Assembly (NCBI GenBank): GCA_034933245.1
Contig: JAYFNX010000018.1
Coordinates: 39,432-103,431, forward strand
Length of the DNA stretch: 64,000 nt
From: Pelethousia sp034933245
GTDB taxonomy: Bacteria; Bacillota; Clostridia; Christensenellales; CAG-138
Reading direction: 5' to 3'
Shown: positions 33,821 through 42,592 of the stretch, in pieces
How positions within the stretch are numbered: the first letter of the stretch is position 1
How the letters are laid out: every line of letters begins with the position of its first letter
Translations under genes and position numbers: made by a program
Notes under the pieces: model-generated
Told to the model about the DNA's origin: nothing
Database searches by the model: none
What the model saw: the letters and a program-made list of their open reading frames with translations, nothing else

Positions 33821-35080
33821 CTATTGCGCGGTTTCCTCGCGGGCGGCAAGGCGCTTTTCCAGCCAGCCCTTGCCCTCGATGAGGCGGGTAACCATCATGC
33901 TGGCAATGGTATCGCCGCTGGAATTGATCATGGTAGCGGGCGGATCCACCAAGAAGCCGATCATGGCGATGATGGGGAATGCCTCCGGCGGGAAGCCATA
34001 GAGGCTGACGATGAGCATTTCGCCGATGAGGCCGCCGCCAGGGATACCGCTCATGGCAACGCCGCTAAGCACGGCCACGCAAACGGCGGTAGCAAAGGTG
34101 CCGATGCCGGAAAACTTCATGCCGAAAATGCCGAAGAGGAAGGATATTTTTAAAATAGCGGAAAGCACGGAACCATCCATATGCATGGTGGCGCCAATAG
34201 GGATCACGATCTCCCGCACATCCTTGGAAACGCCGATGCTTTCGGAGGCTCTAAGGTTAACCGGGATCGTGGCGATGGAACTGCCGGTGGCAAAGGAGGT
34301 GATGGCGGGGCTGGCGATATATTTGAGCATCCGCTTCATGCCCAGCTTGCCTCCCGCGAAATAGGAATACAGGGGGAACATGATGAATAGGTACAGGAAG
34401 CACAGGGGATAGTAAATCACCATTGCCCTGGCGTATTCGCCCAAAAGCTGCGGGCCGAATTCGCCTACCAGGCTGGCGAAATAAGCGGCCAGGCCGATGG
34501 GCGCATAATACATGATGATGCTGACCAGCTTCATCATGATGGCGTTCAGATTTGCAATGAATTTACCCACAGGGCTCTCCTCGCCACCGCACAGGCTCAA
34601 GCCCACGCCAAAAAGGATGGAGAAGAGGATGAGGGGCAGCATGTTGGAGCGAGAAAGCAGGCCGGAGAAATCGTTTACGGTAATGCCGTTCACGATGGCG
34701 TCCGCCAGAGAAACCTCTTCAAAGCCACCGTCTCCTGCCATTTCAAGGGCCACGTTCTGGGCCGGGGGCCAGATGGTAACCACCGTGATAATCAGAACCG
34801 CCGCAATGATGCCCGTGACAACAAACACCAACAGCATGTTCCCAAGGATTTTACCCAGCCGTTTCAGGTTGACCATGGAGCCTACCGCGCTTACCACGCT
34901 GGTGAATACCAGGGGCACCACGACCGTGAACATGAGATTCAAAAAGATTTTCCCAAAGGGCTCCAGCGCCTTGGCCTTTTCGCCCAAGGTTGCGCCCAGT
35001 ATGCAGCCGATAATAATCGAGCTGATCAGCAGGATGGGGAAGCGGTAACTTTGCCAAATGGATGTTTTTTTCGTTTCCAT
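33821..35080 (-). CDS. dicarboxylate/amino acid:cation symporter (DAACS), second copy
   Basis: 419 residues, same superfamily as the gene at 18087 but clearly divergent. Signatures: FATGSSIATIPVNL for the first hairpin and IPIGATMHMDGSVL, where the other copy has TVNMDGTAIY. Probably Na+-driven uptake of an acidic or small neutral amino acid. AAGGAGCG precedes ATG. Two 11-bp palindromes lie just upstream of its promoter, suggesting activator control. Monocistronic. Confidence 0.92.
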   Translation of the reverse strand: METKKTSIWQSYRFPILLISSIIIGCILGATLGEKAKALEPFGKIFLNLMFTVVVPLVFTSVVSAVGSMVNLKRLGKILGNMLLVFVVTGIIAAVLIITVVTIWPPAQNVALEMAGDGGFEEVSLADAIVNGITVNDFSGLLSRSNMLPLILFSILFGVGLSLCGGEESPVGKFIANLNAIMMKLVSIIMYYAPIGLAAYFASLVGEFGPQLLGEYARAMVIYYPLCFLYLFIMFPLYSYFAGGKLGMKRMLKYIASPAITSFATGSSIATIPVNLRASESIGVSKDVREIVIPIGATMHMDGSVLSAILKISFLFGIFGMKFSGIGTFATAVCVAVLSGVAMSGIPGGGLIGEMLIVSLYGFPPEAFPIIAMIGFLVDPPATMINSSGDTIASMMVTRLIEGKGWLEKRLAAREETAQ

Positions 35081-35120
35081 GCCGTTTACGCTCCTTATAA
35101 GATAGGTATTTTTGTTGTCT

Positions 35121-35149
35121 ATTCTATCCTACCATTGTGATTCCGTAAA
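35121..35149 (-). promoter_or_regulatory. promoter of the second DAACS gene
   Basis: On the minus strand, TTTACG (35144-35149), 17 bp, TAGAAT (35121-35126). Confidence 0.5.
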
Positions 35150-35156
35150 GAGTATT

Positions 35157-35188
35157 GCAATAATTGCATGGTATGTGGCAATAATTGC
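35157..35188. promoter_or_regulatory. twin GCAATAATTGC palindromes
   Basis: Two identical 11-bp palindromes at 35157-35167 and 35178-35188, centres 21 bp apart (two helical turns), immediately upstream of the -35 of the DAACS promoter and just after the birA stop. Confidence 0.6.
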
Positions 35189-35206
35189 GAAGTTGCGGAG
35201 CATTTG

Positions 35207-36184
35207 CTATTCTCTTTCGGGAAGGATGCTGACCTCGCCGCTGCAAAGGTTCTCCATAGAGCCGTCTTCATAGCGCACCCGCAGGCAGCCATCCTCTAAA
35301 ACCGCTTCCGCCAGGGCAGGCCGCCGGCTATCTCCTCGCAATACCAGCACATGTTTCCCGGCAACGATGCTTCGGGCCTGGTATTCTTCCATAATTTTTT
35401 CATCCTCCGGGTCGGAAAGGGCTTCCATAAGGCTGTCAATCAACGCGGCGGCCATCATTCCCCTTGAAGCGGATGGCCGTTCTCCCGGCCCATAAAGGCT
35501 ACCCGCTATATCTTTCAGTTCCGGCGGAAAGCCCGCCTCGGGCCAAAGATAATTGAGCCCCACGCCCACCACGGCATAATCCAGCATGCCGCTTTCCAGG
35601 CTGGTGGCGGCCTCCGTGAGGATGCCGCAAACCTTTTTTCCATCCACGAATAGATCGTTGACCCACTTGATGCCGGCCTCAATCCCGCAAACCGTATGCA
35701 AAGCCCTGCATACGCCCACACAGGCCGCAATGGTAAGCCGCACGCCCCGGCGGGCGCTCATGGCGGGCCTTAAAAGCACGCTCAAATAGATGCCGCCCGC
35801 AGGGCTGAGAAACGCGCGGCCCCGACGGCCCCGGCCTGCGCTCTGCTTATCCGCCAAAGCCACTGTGCCATGCGCCGCACCCTGCAGGGCCAGCTCCCGC
35901 AAATAGGTATTGGTGGAGTTCACATCCCGGGGGGTAAGGAGCTCCACTTGGCTTTTTAGATAAGGAAGCACCGTCTCGCGGCAGAGCACGTCGCTATCCG
36001 CATCCAGCCGGTATCCCCTGTTTGTGGCGGCTTCGATCCCATGCCCTTGGGCCCGCAAGCCTTCGATGGCCTTCCATACCGCCGCCCTGGATACGCCAAG
36101 CCGGACGGCCAGCTCTTCCCCGGATACGCTTTCGCCTCGGCTTTCTGCCAGGATAGCCAACACCTTCTTTTGCGTGGTATTCAT
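35207..36184 (-). CDS. birA: biotin-protein ligase / biotin operon repressor
   Basis: 325 residues: N-terminal winged helix-turn-helix (about 1-60, GVSRAAVWKAIEGLRAQG), catalytic domain with SAGRGRRGRAFLSPAGG (biotinyl-AMP loop) and KWVNDLFVDGKKVCGIL, and a C-terminal SH3-like domain. It biotinylates carboxylases and, when charged, represses biotin genes. Its ATG overlaps the bioY stop (ATGA). A matching operator stands before bioY, so the pair is probably autoregulated. Confidence 0.95.
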   Translation of the reverse strand: MNTTQKKVLAILAESRGESVSGEELAVRLGVSRAAVWKAIEGLRAQGHGIEAATNRGYRLDADSDVLCRETVLPYLKSQVELLTPRDVNSTNTYLRELALQGAAHGTVALADKQSAGRGRRGRAFLSPAGGIYLSVLLRPAMSARRGVRLTIAACVGVCRALHTVCGIEAGIKWVNDLFVDGKKVCGILTEAATSLESGMLDYAVVGVGLNYLWPEAGFPPELKDIAGSLYGPGERPSASRGMMAAALIDSLMEALSDPEDEKIMEEYQARSIVAGKHVLVLRGDSRRPALAEAVLEDGCLRVRYEDGSMENLCSGEVSILPERE

Positions 36185-36711
36185 GCCAACATCCTTTCTA
36201 CCTGGGGCCGCAGGCGCTTGGCCAAAAAGGCAGCCATCAAAATCTTAACGGCATCCCCGGGAATGAAAGGGAGTACGCAGTAGCCCAAGCTTGTCCAAAG
36301 GTCCAAGCCTGTAACGGCCATAAACCAGGCCGTCCCAAAGGCATAGCAGGCCAACGTGCCCAGGGCCATGGCGAGGCACATCGTACCATAATCGGTGCGC
36401 TTTCGGGTGAGCAAGCCCGTTAGGAAAGCAGCCAGAATATACCCCAAAACATACCCCCCGGTTTTTCCAAAGAGGATACCCGGCCCAGCCCCGAAGGAAG
36501 CGAATACCGGCACGCCTACCAGGCCAAGGAGGGCATATACGCCCATCGATACGGCCCCCAGGCGCGGGCCCAAAATGGCACCGGTCAGATAGACCGCCAA
36601 TAATGCCATGCTGATGGGTACCATGGGCAAGGGAATCACCAGTTGCGAACAAATGACCATAAGCGCCGTAAAAAGGGCGCATAGCAGCAGGGGCCGCAGG
36701 GATAAGCGCAT
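36181..36711 (-). CDS. bioY: biotin ECF transporter substrate-binding protein BioY
   Basis: 176 residues with six hydrophobic segments and BioY features: LVIPLPMVPISMALLAVYLTG near the N-terminus, GKTGGYVLGYILAAFL and a C-terminal IPGDAVKILMAAFLAKRL. Captures biotin for an ECF module encoded elsewhere. The ribosome site GAGG lies within the right half of the BirA operator. Confidence 0.94.
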   Translation of the reverse strand: MRLSLRPLLLCALFTALMVICSQLVIPLPMVPISMALLAVYLTGAILGPRLGAVSMGVYALLGLVGVPVFASFGAGPGILFGKTGGYVLGYILAAFLTGLLTRKRTDYGTMCLAMALGTLACYAFGTAWFMAVTGLDLWTSLGYCVLPFIPGDAVKILMAAFLAKRLRPQVERMLA

Positions 36712-36713
36712 GT

Positions 36714-36747
36714 ATTGTAAACCTCTTTATCTGTTTTAGTTGTCAAT
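36714..36747 (-). promoter_or_regulatory. BirA operator before bioY
   Basis: On the minus strand, ATTGACAACT, 14 bp, GGTTTACAAT, matching the known BirA box (TTGTAAACC-N14/15-GGTTTACAA). It covers the predicted transcript start and the bioY ribosome site. Confidence 0.8.
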
Positions 36748-36748
36748 C

Positions 36749-36777
36749 AGTATAGCATGCAAAACCCCGCATGGCAA
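36749..36777 (-). promoter_or_regulatory. promoter of bioY-birA
   Basis: On the minus strand, TTGCCA (36772-36777), 17 bp, TATACT (36749-36754) with an extended TGC. Confidence 0.7.
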
Positions 36778-36817
36778 GAGCGCCGCCGGAAATCGCTTCA
36801 TTTCCGGCGGCGCTCTT
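36776..36817 (-). terminator. long perfect hairpin after the 36828 gene
   Basis: 18-bp perfect arms (36776-36793, 36800-36817) with a 6-base loop but only a short T-run. Its far arm touches the bioY -35. Confidence 0.6.
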
Positions 36818-36827
36818 AAGATCCGGC

Positions 36828-37541
36828 TCATTCATCTGTTTTAGCCGGTTTCTCTTCGGGGATGGTGAGATATTCCACCGTATCGTCCCAGGCGAGGGTC
36901 TCCTCCTGCGATTGGGCAGCCCCGCTTGGGTCGGCGCCGGGCGTGGCTTCCTTTTGTGCCTTTCGGAAGGACCTCCATCTACGAAGCATCAGGGCCAGGG
37001 CTGCCGCCATTAATATGAGCAGCGGCACAAACAAGGACCTTGTGTTGAGAAGCCCGGGCGCACCCGTATCCGTTTCTTCGTCCGTTTGCGCAGCCACGGC
37101 GGTATCCTCGGCGTGGGCCGGCAGCACGAGAATATGGGCGGCATAACCCTCTTCCTCGGAGATGCTGTCATCCCCTGCCGTTATTTTTGCCCAAATCTCC
37201 AAGGCGGCGGAGCTTACATCCGCCACAAAGGAAATGGTATCCCCTTTTTCCAGCTTGTCCGACATAAGCACAAAGCCGTCGCTGCCATAAACCACCTCCG
37301 GCGTTTGGGCGCTTTGTATCCGCACGCTGTTTTCCTGCATGGCCAAGCCAGGCCCCAAAGAAAGGCGCAAAACGCAATTCTCCATATCCTCGGAAAGGGT
37401 ATAGGTGTAGGAAATGCTATCCCCCGGCGAGACCTCGCTGCCCGCCGCTGGCTCCGCATTAAGGGCCTTAACCGGCAGCACCGCCAGAAGGGACGAGAGG
37501 GCTAGCCCAAGGGCAAGGATTCTGGATTTTAACTTACTCAT
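36828..37541 (-). CDS. secreted, membrane-anchored protein of unknown function
   Basis: 237 residues. Signal peptide (about 1-26), an outside beta-rich domain (about 30-135) resembling DUF11-type repeat domains (SPGDSISYTYTLSEDMEN), a Thr/Glu linker, one membrane helix (about 168-188) and an acidic cytosolic tail of about 50 residues. Its ATG overlaps the stop of the NlpC/P60 gene (ATGA), so it is co-translated with that wall hydrolase and may anchor or regulate it. Confidence 0.7.
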   Translation of the reverse strand: MSKLKSRILALGLALSSLLAVLPVKALNAEPAAGSEVSPGDSISYTYTLSEDMENCVLRLSLGPGLAMQENSVRIQSAQTPEVVYGSDGFVLMSDKLEKGDTISFVADVSSAALEIWAKITAGDDSISEEEGYAAHILVLPAHAEDTAVAAQTDEETDTGAPGLLNTRSLFVPLLILMAAALALMLRRWRSFRKAQKEATPGADPSGAAQSQEETLAWDDTVEYLTIPEEKPAKTDE

Positions 37542-39571
37542 TGTGCCTCCTCTCCGTCTAAATACAGGGCGGGCCGGCGGAAATAGCGGAATCCGCTGGA
37601 TACTGCCTCCGTCACCACAACGCCGTTGGCCTTGGAGGAGCTATGGACGATCATATATTGTCCATCCTCCGTCTTATACGCCACGATGCCCACATGGTTG
37701 ATCTCTACGCTGCCGGGCTTGGCAAGGAAGGCTAAGTCCCCCGGCTCCGCCTCATCCCAGCCCAGGGATTTGGACTTAGCCCATTGATTGGCGCTGCCTT
37801 CGCCGATAGCCGCCGCAACGGAGGGGTCGCCTGCGGCATTGATAAAGGTCCAGGTGACGAAGCCGCTGCAATCCAGCCCATAATTTCGCACCTTACCCGT
37901 GGTTTTACTGCCTTCGCTGGATACCCGTTTCGGGATACCCCAGAGCGGATTCCATCCAACCTCGTTATATTTTCCGCCCCAGAAATAGCTCACCTTATCC
38001 ACCAGGGAGCAAGCGGTCATCACGATGGATTCCCGCTGCACATCCAGCCCTTTCGGCAGGCTGGCACGGATGGCTTCCTCATCCTCCGCGCTCATATCGT
38101 CAAAGCTCGTATCCCCCGTGAGGGAAGCGAACACCTTCAGAAACTCCGGCTGGAGCAGTTCCTCCAAGGAAAGCTGCCGTTCCTCTGTCCAGTTATAATG
38201 GGCAGCCATCTCCTCTGCGGCCCGGGGGGTAATCATCACCCGCAAAAAGTCCCCGTCCACATGGTAAGTCAGCTCGTCCATATCCCAAAATACCTGGCCC
38301 AGCCCGTCATATTCGATCTTGCGCAGGTTCATTAGGTCTAATGGCTCCGCCACATCCAAGCTGCTTTTCGCCACGAACACCGCCAGAATGTCGGACCAAT
38401 TGCTGATGGAAATGGTTTGCATGGGCGAATAACCCGCATCACCCACGGGGAAATGCTTGGCCGAAAGGGTGGTCTCTTCGCTTCCCTCGGCATCGCTATC
38501 ATCCAGCAATGCGGGGGTATACCGCACCAATTGTATGGTTTTATCCCCAAATGCGGAACTGAGCATTTGGATGCGCTGGTTCATCTGCGCCGTAAGCTCA
38601 TCCATTTGGGTTTTGAGCTTTTCATAAATTTCGTTGCGATATTTGAGGTATTTCGCATAGCGCTCGTTGCTGTCCCCGCTGAGGCGGCGCTGGGCTTTTT
38701 GCCAAGCTTTGTAGTCTTCCTCGCTCAGAACCCGCACCGTGCGGCTCTGCTTAAACAGCTCTCCGGTTTTCGGATGCTGGGCCACCAAAACCACCGTATA
38801 GGTTCCGGGGCTGGAAATGCTGAAGCCGCCCTGGCTGTATACCCCCAATTCCACGGCTTTTCCGTTTTCATCCACGGCCTTAGCATCCTTGAGCAAATCG
38901 TGCTTGGAAGCGCCCACCGAGAAAACCAACTCGCCAGCCACAATGGTGATCTTATATTTTTCCTGCTCGCTGCTCTTATACACCGTGATCGTCCTGGAAA
39001 AGGAGTAGGACTGGCCCGTGATCGGATGAATGGCTTTATAGCGGAGCGTGTAGCTGCCTACCACATGGGAATCAAACCCGCCATCATCCACCAGCGTTAC
39101 GGTTATATTCGCGCCATTCTCATCCTTCGCCGTTATCCCGCTGAGCAAATTTATGCTTTCCCCCAGCACAAGCTCTAAGCTTTGCCCCTGAAAGCTCACC
39201 GCGTGGGTCGGGATCGGCGTGGGGCTGGGTGTGATAGGGGGCGTGGGGGTAGCGGCCGGCGTGGGCGTGGTAGCCGGCGAAGTACTGGGCGCAGGGGTAA
39301 CCGGCCCAGGGGTGAGGCTGGGGGCTGCAGGAGAAGGGGTTGCCTCCCCGGGCGTAGGGCTGGCCTCCCCGGGCGTAGGGCTAGCCTCCCCAGGCGTAGG
39401 GTCGGCCTCCCCGGGCGTGGGAGCTAGTGTTTCCGGGGTAGCGCCTGTTGTGGGGGATGCGCCGGCTGTACCTTCGGGCGTTGCGTCCAAATCGGCCATG
39501 GCCGTTCCCCAGGGCAGGCATATTAGCGCCAGGGTTAGCGCTAAAAGCCGGATTCCTTTATTAAAACGCAT
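37538..39571 (-). CDS. secreted NlpC/P60 peptidoglycan hydrolase with Pro-rich linker
   Basis: 677 residues: signal peptide (about 1-26), a Pro/Thr/Ser/Glu-rich wall-spanning stretch to about residue 125 that includes four heptads, two Ig-like domains (about 126-290), a charged helical segment (about 290-350), an uncharacterised region, and a C-terminal NlpC/P60 domain (about 535-670). Catalytic Cys568 (YGLDCSGF) and His626 (NHVGIV) are present. It likely cuts stem peptides outside the cell. GGAGG precedes the ATG. Confidence 0.88.
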   Translation of the reverse strand: MRFNKGIRLLALTLALICLPWGTAMADLDATPEGTAGASPTTGATPETLAPTPGEADPTPGEASPTPGEASPTPGEATPSPAAPSLTPGPVTPAPSTSPATTPTPAATPTPPITPSPTPIPTHAVSFQGQSLELVLGESINLLSGITAKDENGANITVTLVDDGGFDSHVVGSYTLRYKAIHPITGQSYSFSRTITVYKSSEQEKYKITIVAGELVFSVGASKHDLLKDAKAVDENGKAVELGVYSQGGFSISSPGTYTVVLVAQHPKTGELFKQSRTVRVLSEEDYKAWQKAQRRLSGDSNERYAKYLKYRNEIYEKLKTQMDELTAQMNQRIQMLSSAFGDKTIQLVRYTPALLDDSDAEGSEETTLSAKHFPVGDAGYSPMQTISISNWSDILAVFVAKSSLDVAEPLDLMNLRKIEYDGLGQVFWDMDELTYHVDGDFLRVMITPRAAEEMAAHYNWTEERQLSLEELLQPEFLKVFASLTGDTSFDDMSAEDEEAIRASLPKGLDVQRESIVMTACSLVDKVSYFWGGKYNEVGWNPLWGIPKRVSSEGSKTTGKVRNYGLDCSGFVTWTFINAAGDPSVAAAIGEGSANQWAKSKSLGWDEAEPGDLAFLAKPGSVEINHVGIVAYKTEDGQYMIVHSSSKANGVVVTEAVSSGFRYFRRPALYLDGEEAQ
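39342..39425 (-). repeat. tandem 21-bp repeat, four units
   Basis: Four 21-bp units with few changes encode the Pro-Thr-Pro-Gly-Glu-Ala heptads of the NlpC/P60 linker. Repeat number could change by slippage. Confidence 0.85.
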
Positions 39572-39624
39572 ACTAATGCCTCCATACCAGGTTTTCTAGG
39601 ATTGCTCCATTTTTTACCAGTTAA

Positions 39625-39633
39625 ATTATAGCA
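39625..39633 (-). promoter_or_regulatory. extended -10 of the NlpC/P60 operon
   Basis: TGCTATAAT on the minus strand (39633 to 39625), about 54 bp before the ATG; no clear -35. Confidence 0.55.
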
Positions 39634-39780
39634 TTTGTCGTTGACATCGTGGGACAAAACAAAAAAAATTAACAAAAAGTCCTTGTAAATGAAATAAAGT
39701 GCGGGAAGAACCCCCGCACGTATTCTGAAAATGATGTTACATTTCCCAAAGTATTTCTTTCAGGATGTATCGCAAGCAAC

Positions 39781-39804
39781 AAAAAAAGCGGCAATCGCCG
39801 CTTT
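39781..39804 (-). terminator. terminator of the signal peptidase gene
   Basis: AAAGCGGC / GCCGCTTT stem around AATC or its complement, followed by seven T on the minus strand. Confidence 0.85.
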
Positions 39805-39824
39805 ATGGGAATCTAGATCCTTGG

Positions 39825-40481
39825 TTAGGGAGCCCAGCTGAAGGAAACCTTGGGTTCGTAGGGTACGCCGGCCATGGGGGACATGCCCGTATACACGCTG
39901 CGAATATCCGCCAGAGGCCAAATGACGCTATGTACCTTACCGATCACCTGGCAATAGGGAATGGGCCCCACGGTAGCATCCCGGCTATCCGTGCTGTGAT
40001 TGCGATTATCCCCCATAACGAACACACTTTTCTCCGGCACGGTTATCGGCTCCGTATCCATCCAGATAACATCGCTCCAATAGGCGCTCTCCTGGAGGGC
40101 TTTGCCGTTTATATATACGACGCCGTCGGAAACGGAAACTGTCTCCCCGGCCAAGCCTACCACCCGCTTCACACAGTTTTCCCGATAATACGGATAGCGG
40201 CATATGATGATATCCCCCCGCCGGGGCGGCTTTATAAGATAGGATACTTTTTCCACAAACATTTGCTCCCGGTGCAGGAGTGTGGGGTACATGGAATCGC
40301 CATCCACCACCACCGGTTCGAATACAAACATGCGAACCGCCAGGGCCAGCGCTACAAATACGGCCAGCCACAGAAAAAAATCGAGGTTGGAAGCCCGCTT
40401 AAAAGCCTCGTCCTCTTTATGAAGCTCCTCGCTGGCCGTCAGAAGGCGGTTGCGGAGCTTCGCATCTATCTTTCCTTGCAT
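39825..40481 (-). CDS. lepB: signal peptidase I
   Basis: 218 residues with one N-terminal membrane helix (about 35-55). All S26 boxes are intact: Ser63 in GDSMYPTL, RRGDIIICRYP, Lys105 in VKRVVGLAGE, and GDNRNHSTDSR. It removes signal peptides of secreted proteins. ATG 40481 has GAGG 8 bases upstream; a longer ORF start is not supported. This contrasts with the dead homologue at 15520. Confidence 0.94.
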   Translation of the reverse strand: MQGKIDAKLRNRLLTASEELHKEDEAFKRASNLDFFLWLAVFVALALAVRMFVFEPVVVDGDSMYPTLLHREQMFVEKVSYLIKPPRRGDIIICRYPYYRENCVKRVVGLAGETVSVSDGVVYINGKALQESAYWSDVIWMDTEPITVPEKSVFVMGDNRNHSTDSRDATVGPIPYCQVIGKVHSVIWPLADIRSVYTGMSPMAGVPYEPKVSFSWAP

Positions 40482-40690
40482 GAAAAACCTCGTTCCTGCT
40501 TGCTTTCCAAACTTTGGGTTGGCAATTTCCGGGGGCAAGGCGCCCAAAGGAGCTGATCCGCACCCGTGCCGGTTCCCTTTTTAAGCAGACCGGGGTTTGG
40601 AGAGCCGGTCCCGCGCCGCCGTATTTTTAACTGGGAAATCTATACCCCAGCCATAAAGGGCTTGTGTCATTGTACCGCTTGGGAAGTCCC

Positions 40691-40719
40691 TTGTCAAACC
40701 CCCGTATCTTCGCTATTAT
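40691..40719 (+). promoter_or_regulatory. promoter of the metallophosphoesterase gene
   Basis: TTGTCA (40691-40696), 17 bp, TATTAT (40714-40719), 41 bp before the ATG. Confidence 0.65.
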
Positions 40720-40760
40720 TCGCCGTTTCCCCGGATGGATTTGTATGCTATCATAGGGCT

Positions 40761-41807
40761 ATGAAAAAGCAATTCCATCTTTTGCCGTTTGTTTGCTTCC
40801 TTTTGTGCCTTTTGGCCGGATGCGTCTCCCCAAGCCTGGAACCGGTCGCCTTGCCGCCCGGTTCGCCAGCGCCTTCCGCAACCCTTCCGCCGGTTCCTAC
40901 CCCCACGCCGGACGCCCTTACCGCGGAGCCCGGCGTATATACCATTGCGTGGCTCAGCGACACCCAGTATTACTGCAAAAAGTGGCCGGAAACCTTTTAT
41001 ACCATGACGGCCTTTGTGCGGGATGCTGCGGCACGGATGAACCTGCGCTATTATGTGCACACCGGCGATTTGGTGAACAACTATGCCAACGAGGAACAAT
41101 GGGCGGTCGCCGTGCGCGCCATGGCTTCCCTCACCAGAATCCCGGGGGGCGTTTTGGCCGGTAATCACGACGTGCATCATTCCGACGGCGATTATAAGAA
41201 CTTTTCCGCTTATTTCGGGGAAAATCAATTTTCCTTCAAGCCCTGTTACGGCGAAAGCTACCGGGATAACCGGGGGCATTACGACCTTTGGGAGGCCGGA
41301 AACACGCGCTATCTGTTCGTCTATATGGGCTTTGCGCCGGATGCGGACTGCATCGCATGGGTTCGCTCCGTGTTTGACCGCTTCCCGGACCGGGTGGGCG
41401 TTCTGTGCCTGCACGATTATCTCATGACGGATCTCTCTCTCTCGGAGGATGGGCAGCGGTTCTACGAAGAGGTTGTTACCCCTTGCTCCAACCTCTATCT
41501 GGTTCTTTGCGGCCACCGTTACAATGTGGCCTGTCTGCCCACCTTCTTTGACGACGACGGGGATGGCAAGCCGGAGCGCACCGTATACCAAATGATCAAC
41601 AATTATCAGGCCGCCGGCATTGAGGGAGGCAGCGGCTATATGCGCTTCCTCCAGATTGATGAGGGCAGGGGCGAGATGCGCGTATATAGCTATTCCCCCT
41701 TGCTGGACGATTATGTGTATTATGACGAACCTTCCCACGGGGAAGAACGGTATGCTGCGGACCCCGCCGGAGAATATGTGCAGCTTCCCCTGCCTTGGCT
41801 ATCATAA
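40761..41807 (+). CDS. metallophosphoesterase lipoprotein
   Basis: 348 residues. The signal peptide ends in lipobox Leu-Leu-Ala-Gly-Cys, followed by a Pro-rich linker. The calcineurin-like phosphoesterase domain shows WLSDTQYY, HTGDLVNNY, GNHDVHH, a CLHDYL segment and CGHRYN, so all metal-binding motifs are present. It faces outward; the substrate is unknown. ATG 40761 starts the signal peptide; the ribosome site (TAGGG) is weak. Confidence 0.87.
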   Translation: MKKQFHLLPFVCFLLCLLAGCVSPSLEPVALPPGSPAPSATLPPVPTPTPDALTAEPGVYTIAWLSDTQYYCKKWPETFYTMTAFVRDAAARMNLRYYVHTGDLVNNYANEEQWAVAVRAMASLTRIPGGVLAGNHDVHHSDGDYKNFSAYFGENQFSFKPCYGESYRDNRGHYDLWEAGNTRYLFVYMGFAPDADCIAWVRSVFDRFPDRVGVLCLHDYLMTDLSLSEDGQRFYEEVVTPCSNLYLVLCGHRYNVACLPTFFDDDGDGKPERTVYQMINNYQAAGIEGGSGYMRFLQIDEGRGEMRVYSYSPLLDDYVYYDEPSHGEERYAADPAGEYVQLPLPWLS

Positions 41808-41845
41808 AATGTTCATTTGATCTTTTGCATCCTATCCTTTACCAT

Positions 41846-42574
41846 ATGGATATGACAGAAATCACCGTAAAACGCAAAAAAAAGCGCAGCTTGCGCCCCG
41901 CTTCCCCGGCTTTAGCCATCTTCCTTGTGTTGGCCTTGGCCGCCGGGCTTTTTTCATTCTTCTCTTACCTAAACTGCCAGCCTCCCTATGAACCGCTTTC
42001 CGCGGAGGCGGTGGATGCCATTCGCGCCGCCGCGCCCACGGAATCCGAACCGCGGGAAGCCGTGGTAAAGGCCGGGCTTACCCTCCTGGGCCGCGTGCAT
42101 TATTTCTGGGGCGGCAAAAGCGACGCGTTGGAATGGGATGCGGACTGGGGCCAACCCCGGGAAGTCACCTCCCAAGGAAGCGACTCCACCGGCTCCACCA
42201 AACCTTACGGGCTGGATTGCAGCGGCTTCGTGGCCTGGTGCTATGCCCAGCTTGGCCTTTCCCCCACGGAGGTGGAGGAAGCGGTGGGCCACGGGACCTG
42301 GAACCAGTGGGACCGATCCATCTCCATCCGGTGGAAAGAACTGCGGGTGGGAGACTGGGTATTCCAGAATAAATACCCCACGAATAAGGGAAACCATATC
42401 GGCATCTGCATCGGCTTTGATACGGCCGGCAAGCCCCTTTTCCTGCACTGCGCTTCCAGCTTTGACAACGTAGTGGTAAGCGGCGCGGGGGATATCTTTC
42501 GCTATGCCCGGCGGCCCATGGTCTACGATATGCTGGAAGCAGGGGAGAGTCCCATTCCCACGCCTACGGCTTAA
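41846..42574 (+). CDS. membrane-anchored NlpC/P60 hydrolase
   Basis: 242 residues: a basic N-terminus, one membrane helix (about 22-45), and an NlpC/P60 domain with Cys125 (YGLDCSGF) and His184 (NHIGIC). Around the active site it shares the YFWGGK insert and the Gly-Ser rich loop before Cys with the 677-residue protein at 37538, so the two are close paralogues. No ribosome site precedes ATG 41846. A TTGATC-17-TACCAT promoter (41817-41845) would put the transcript start at or next to the ATGs 41846/41852. Confidence 0.85.
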   Translation: MDMTEITVKRKKKRSLRPASPALAIFLVLALAAGLFSFFSYLNCQPPYEPLSAEAVDAIRAAAPTESEPREAVVKAGLTLLGRVHYFWGGKSDALEWDADWGQPREVTSQGSDSTGSTKPYGLDCSGFVAWCYAQLGLSPTEVEEAVGHGTWNQWDRSISIRWKELRVGDWVFQNKYPTNKGNHIGICIGFDTAGKPLFLHCASSFDNVVVSGAGDIFRYARRPMVYDMLEAGESPIPTPTA

Positions 42575-42592
42575 CCCATGCCTATTGCCCTT

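Noticed and set aside
39342..39425. CRISPR-like tandem repeat
   Set aside because: The repeats have no spacers and are in frame, encoding Pro-Thr-Pro-Gly-Glu-Ala heptads.
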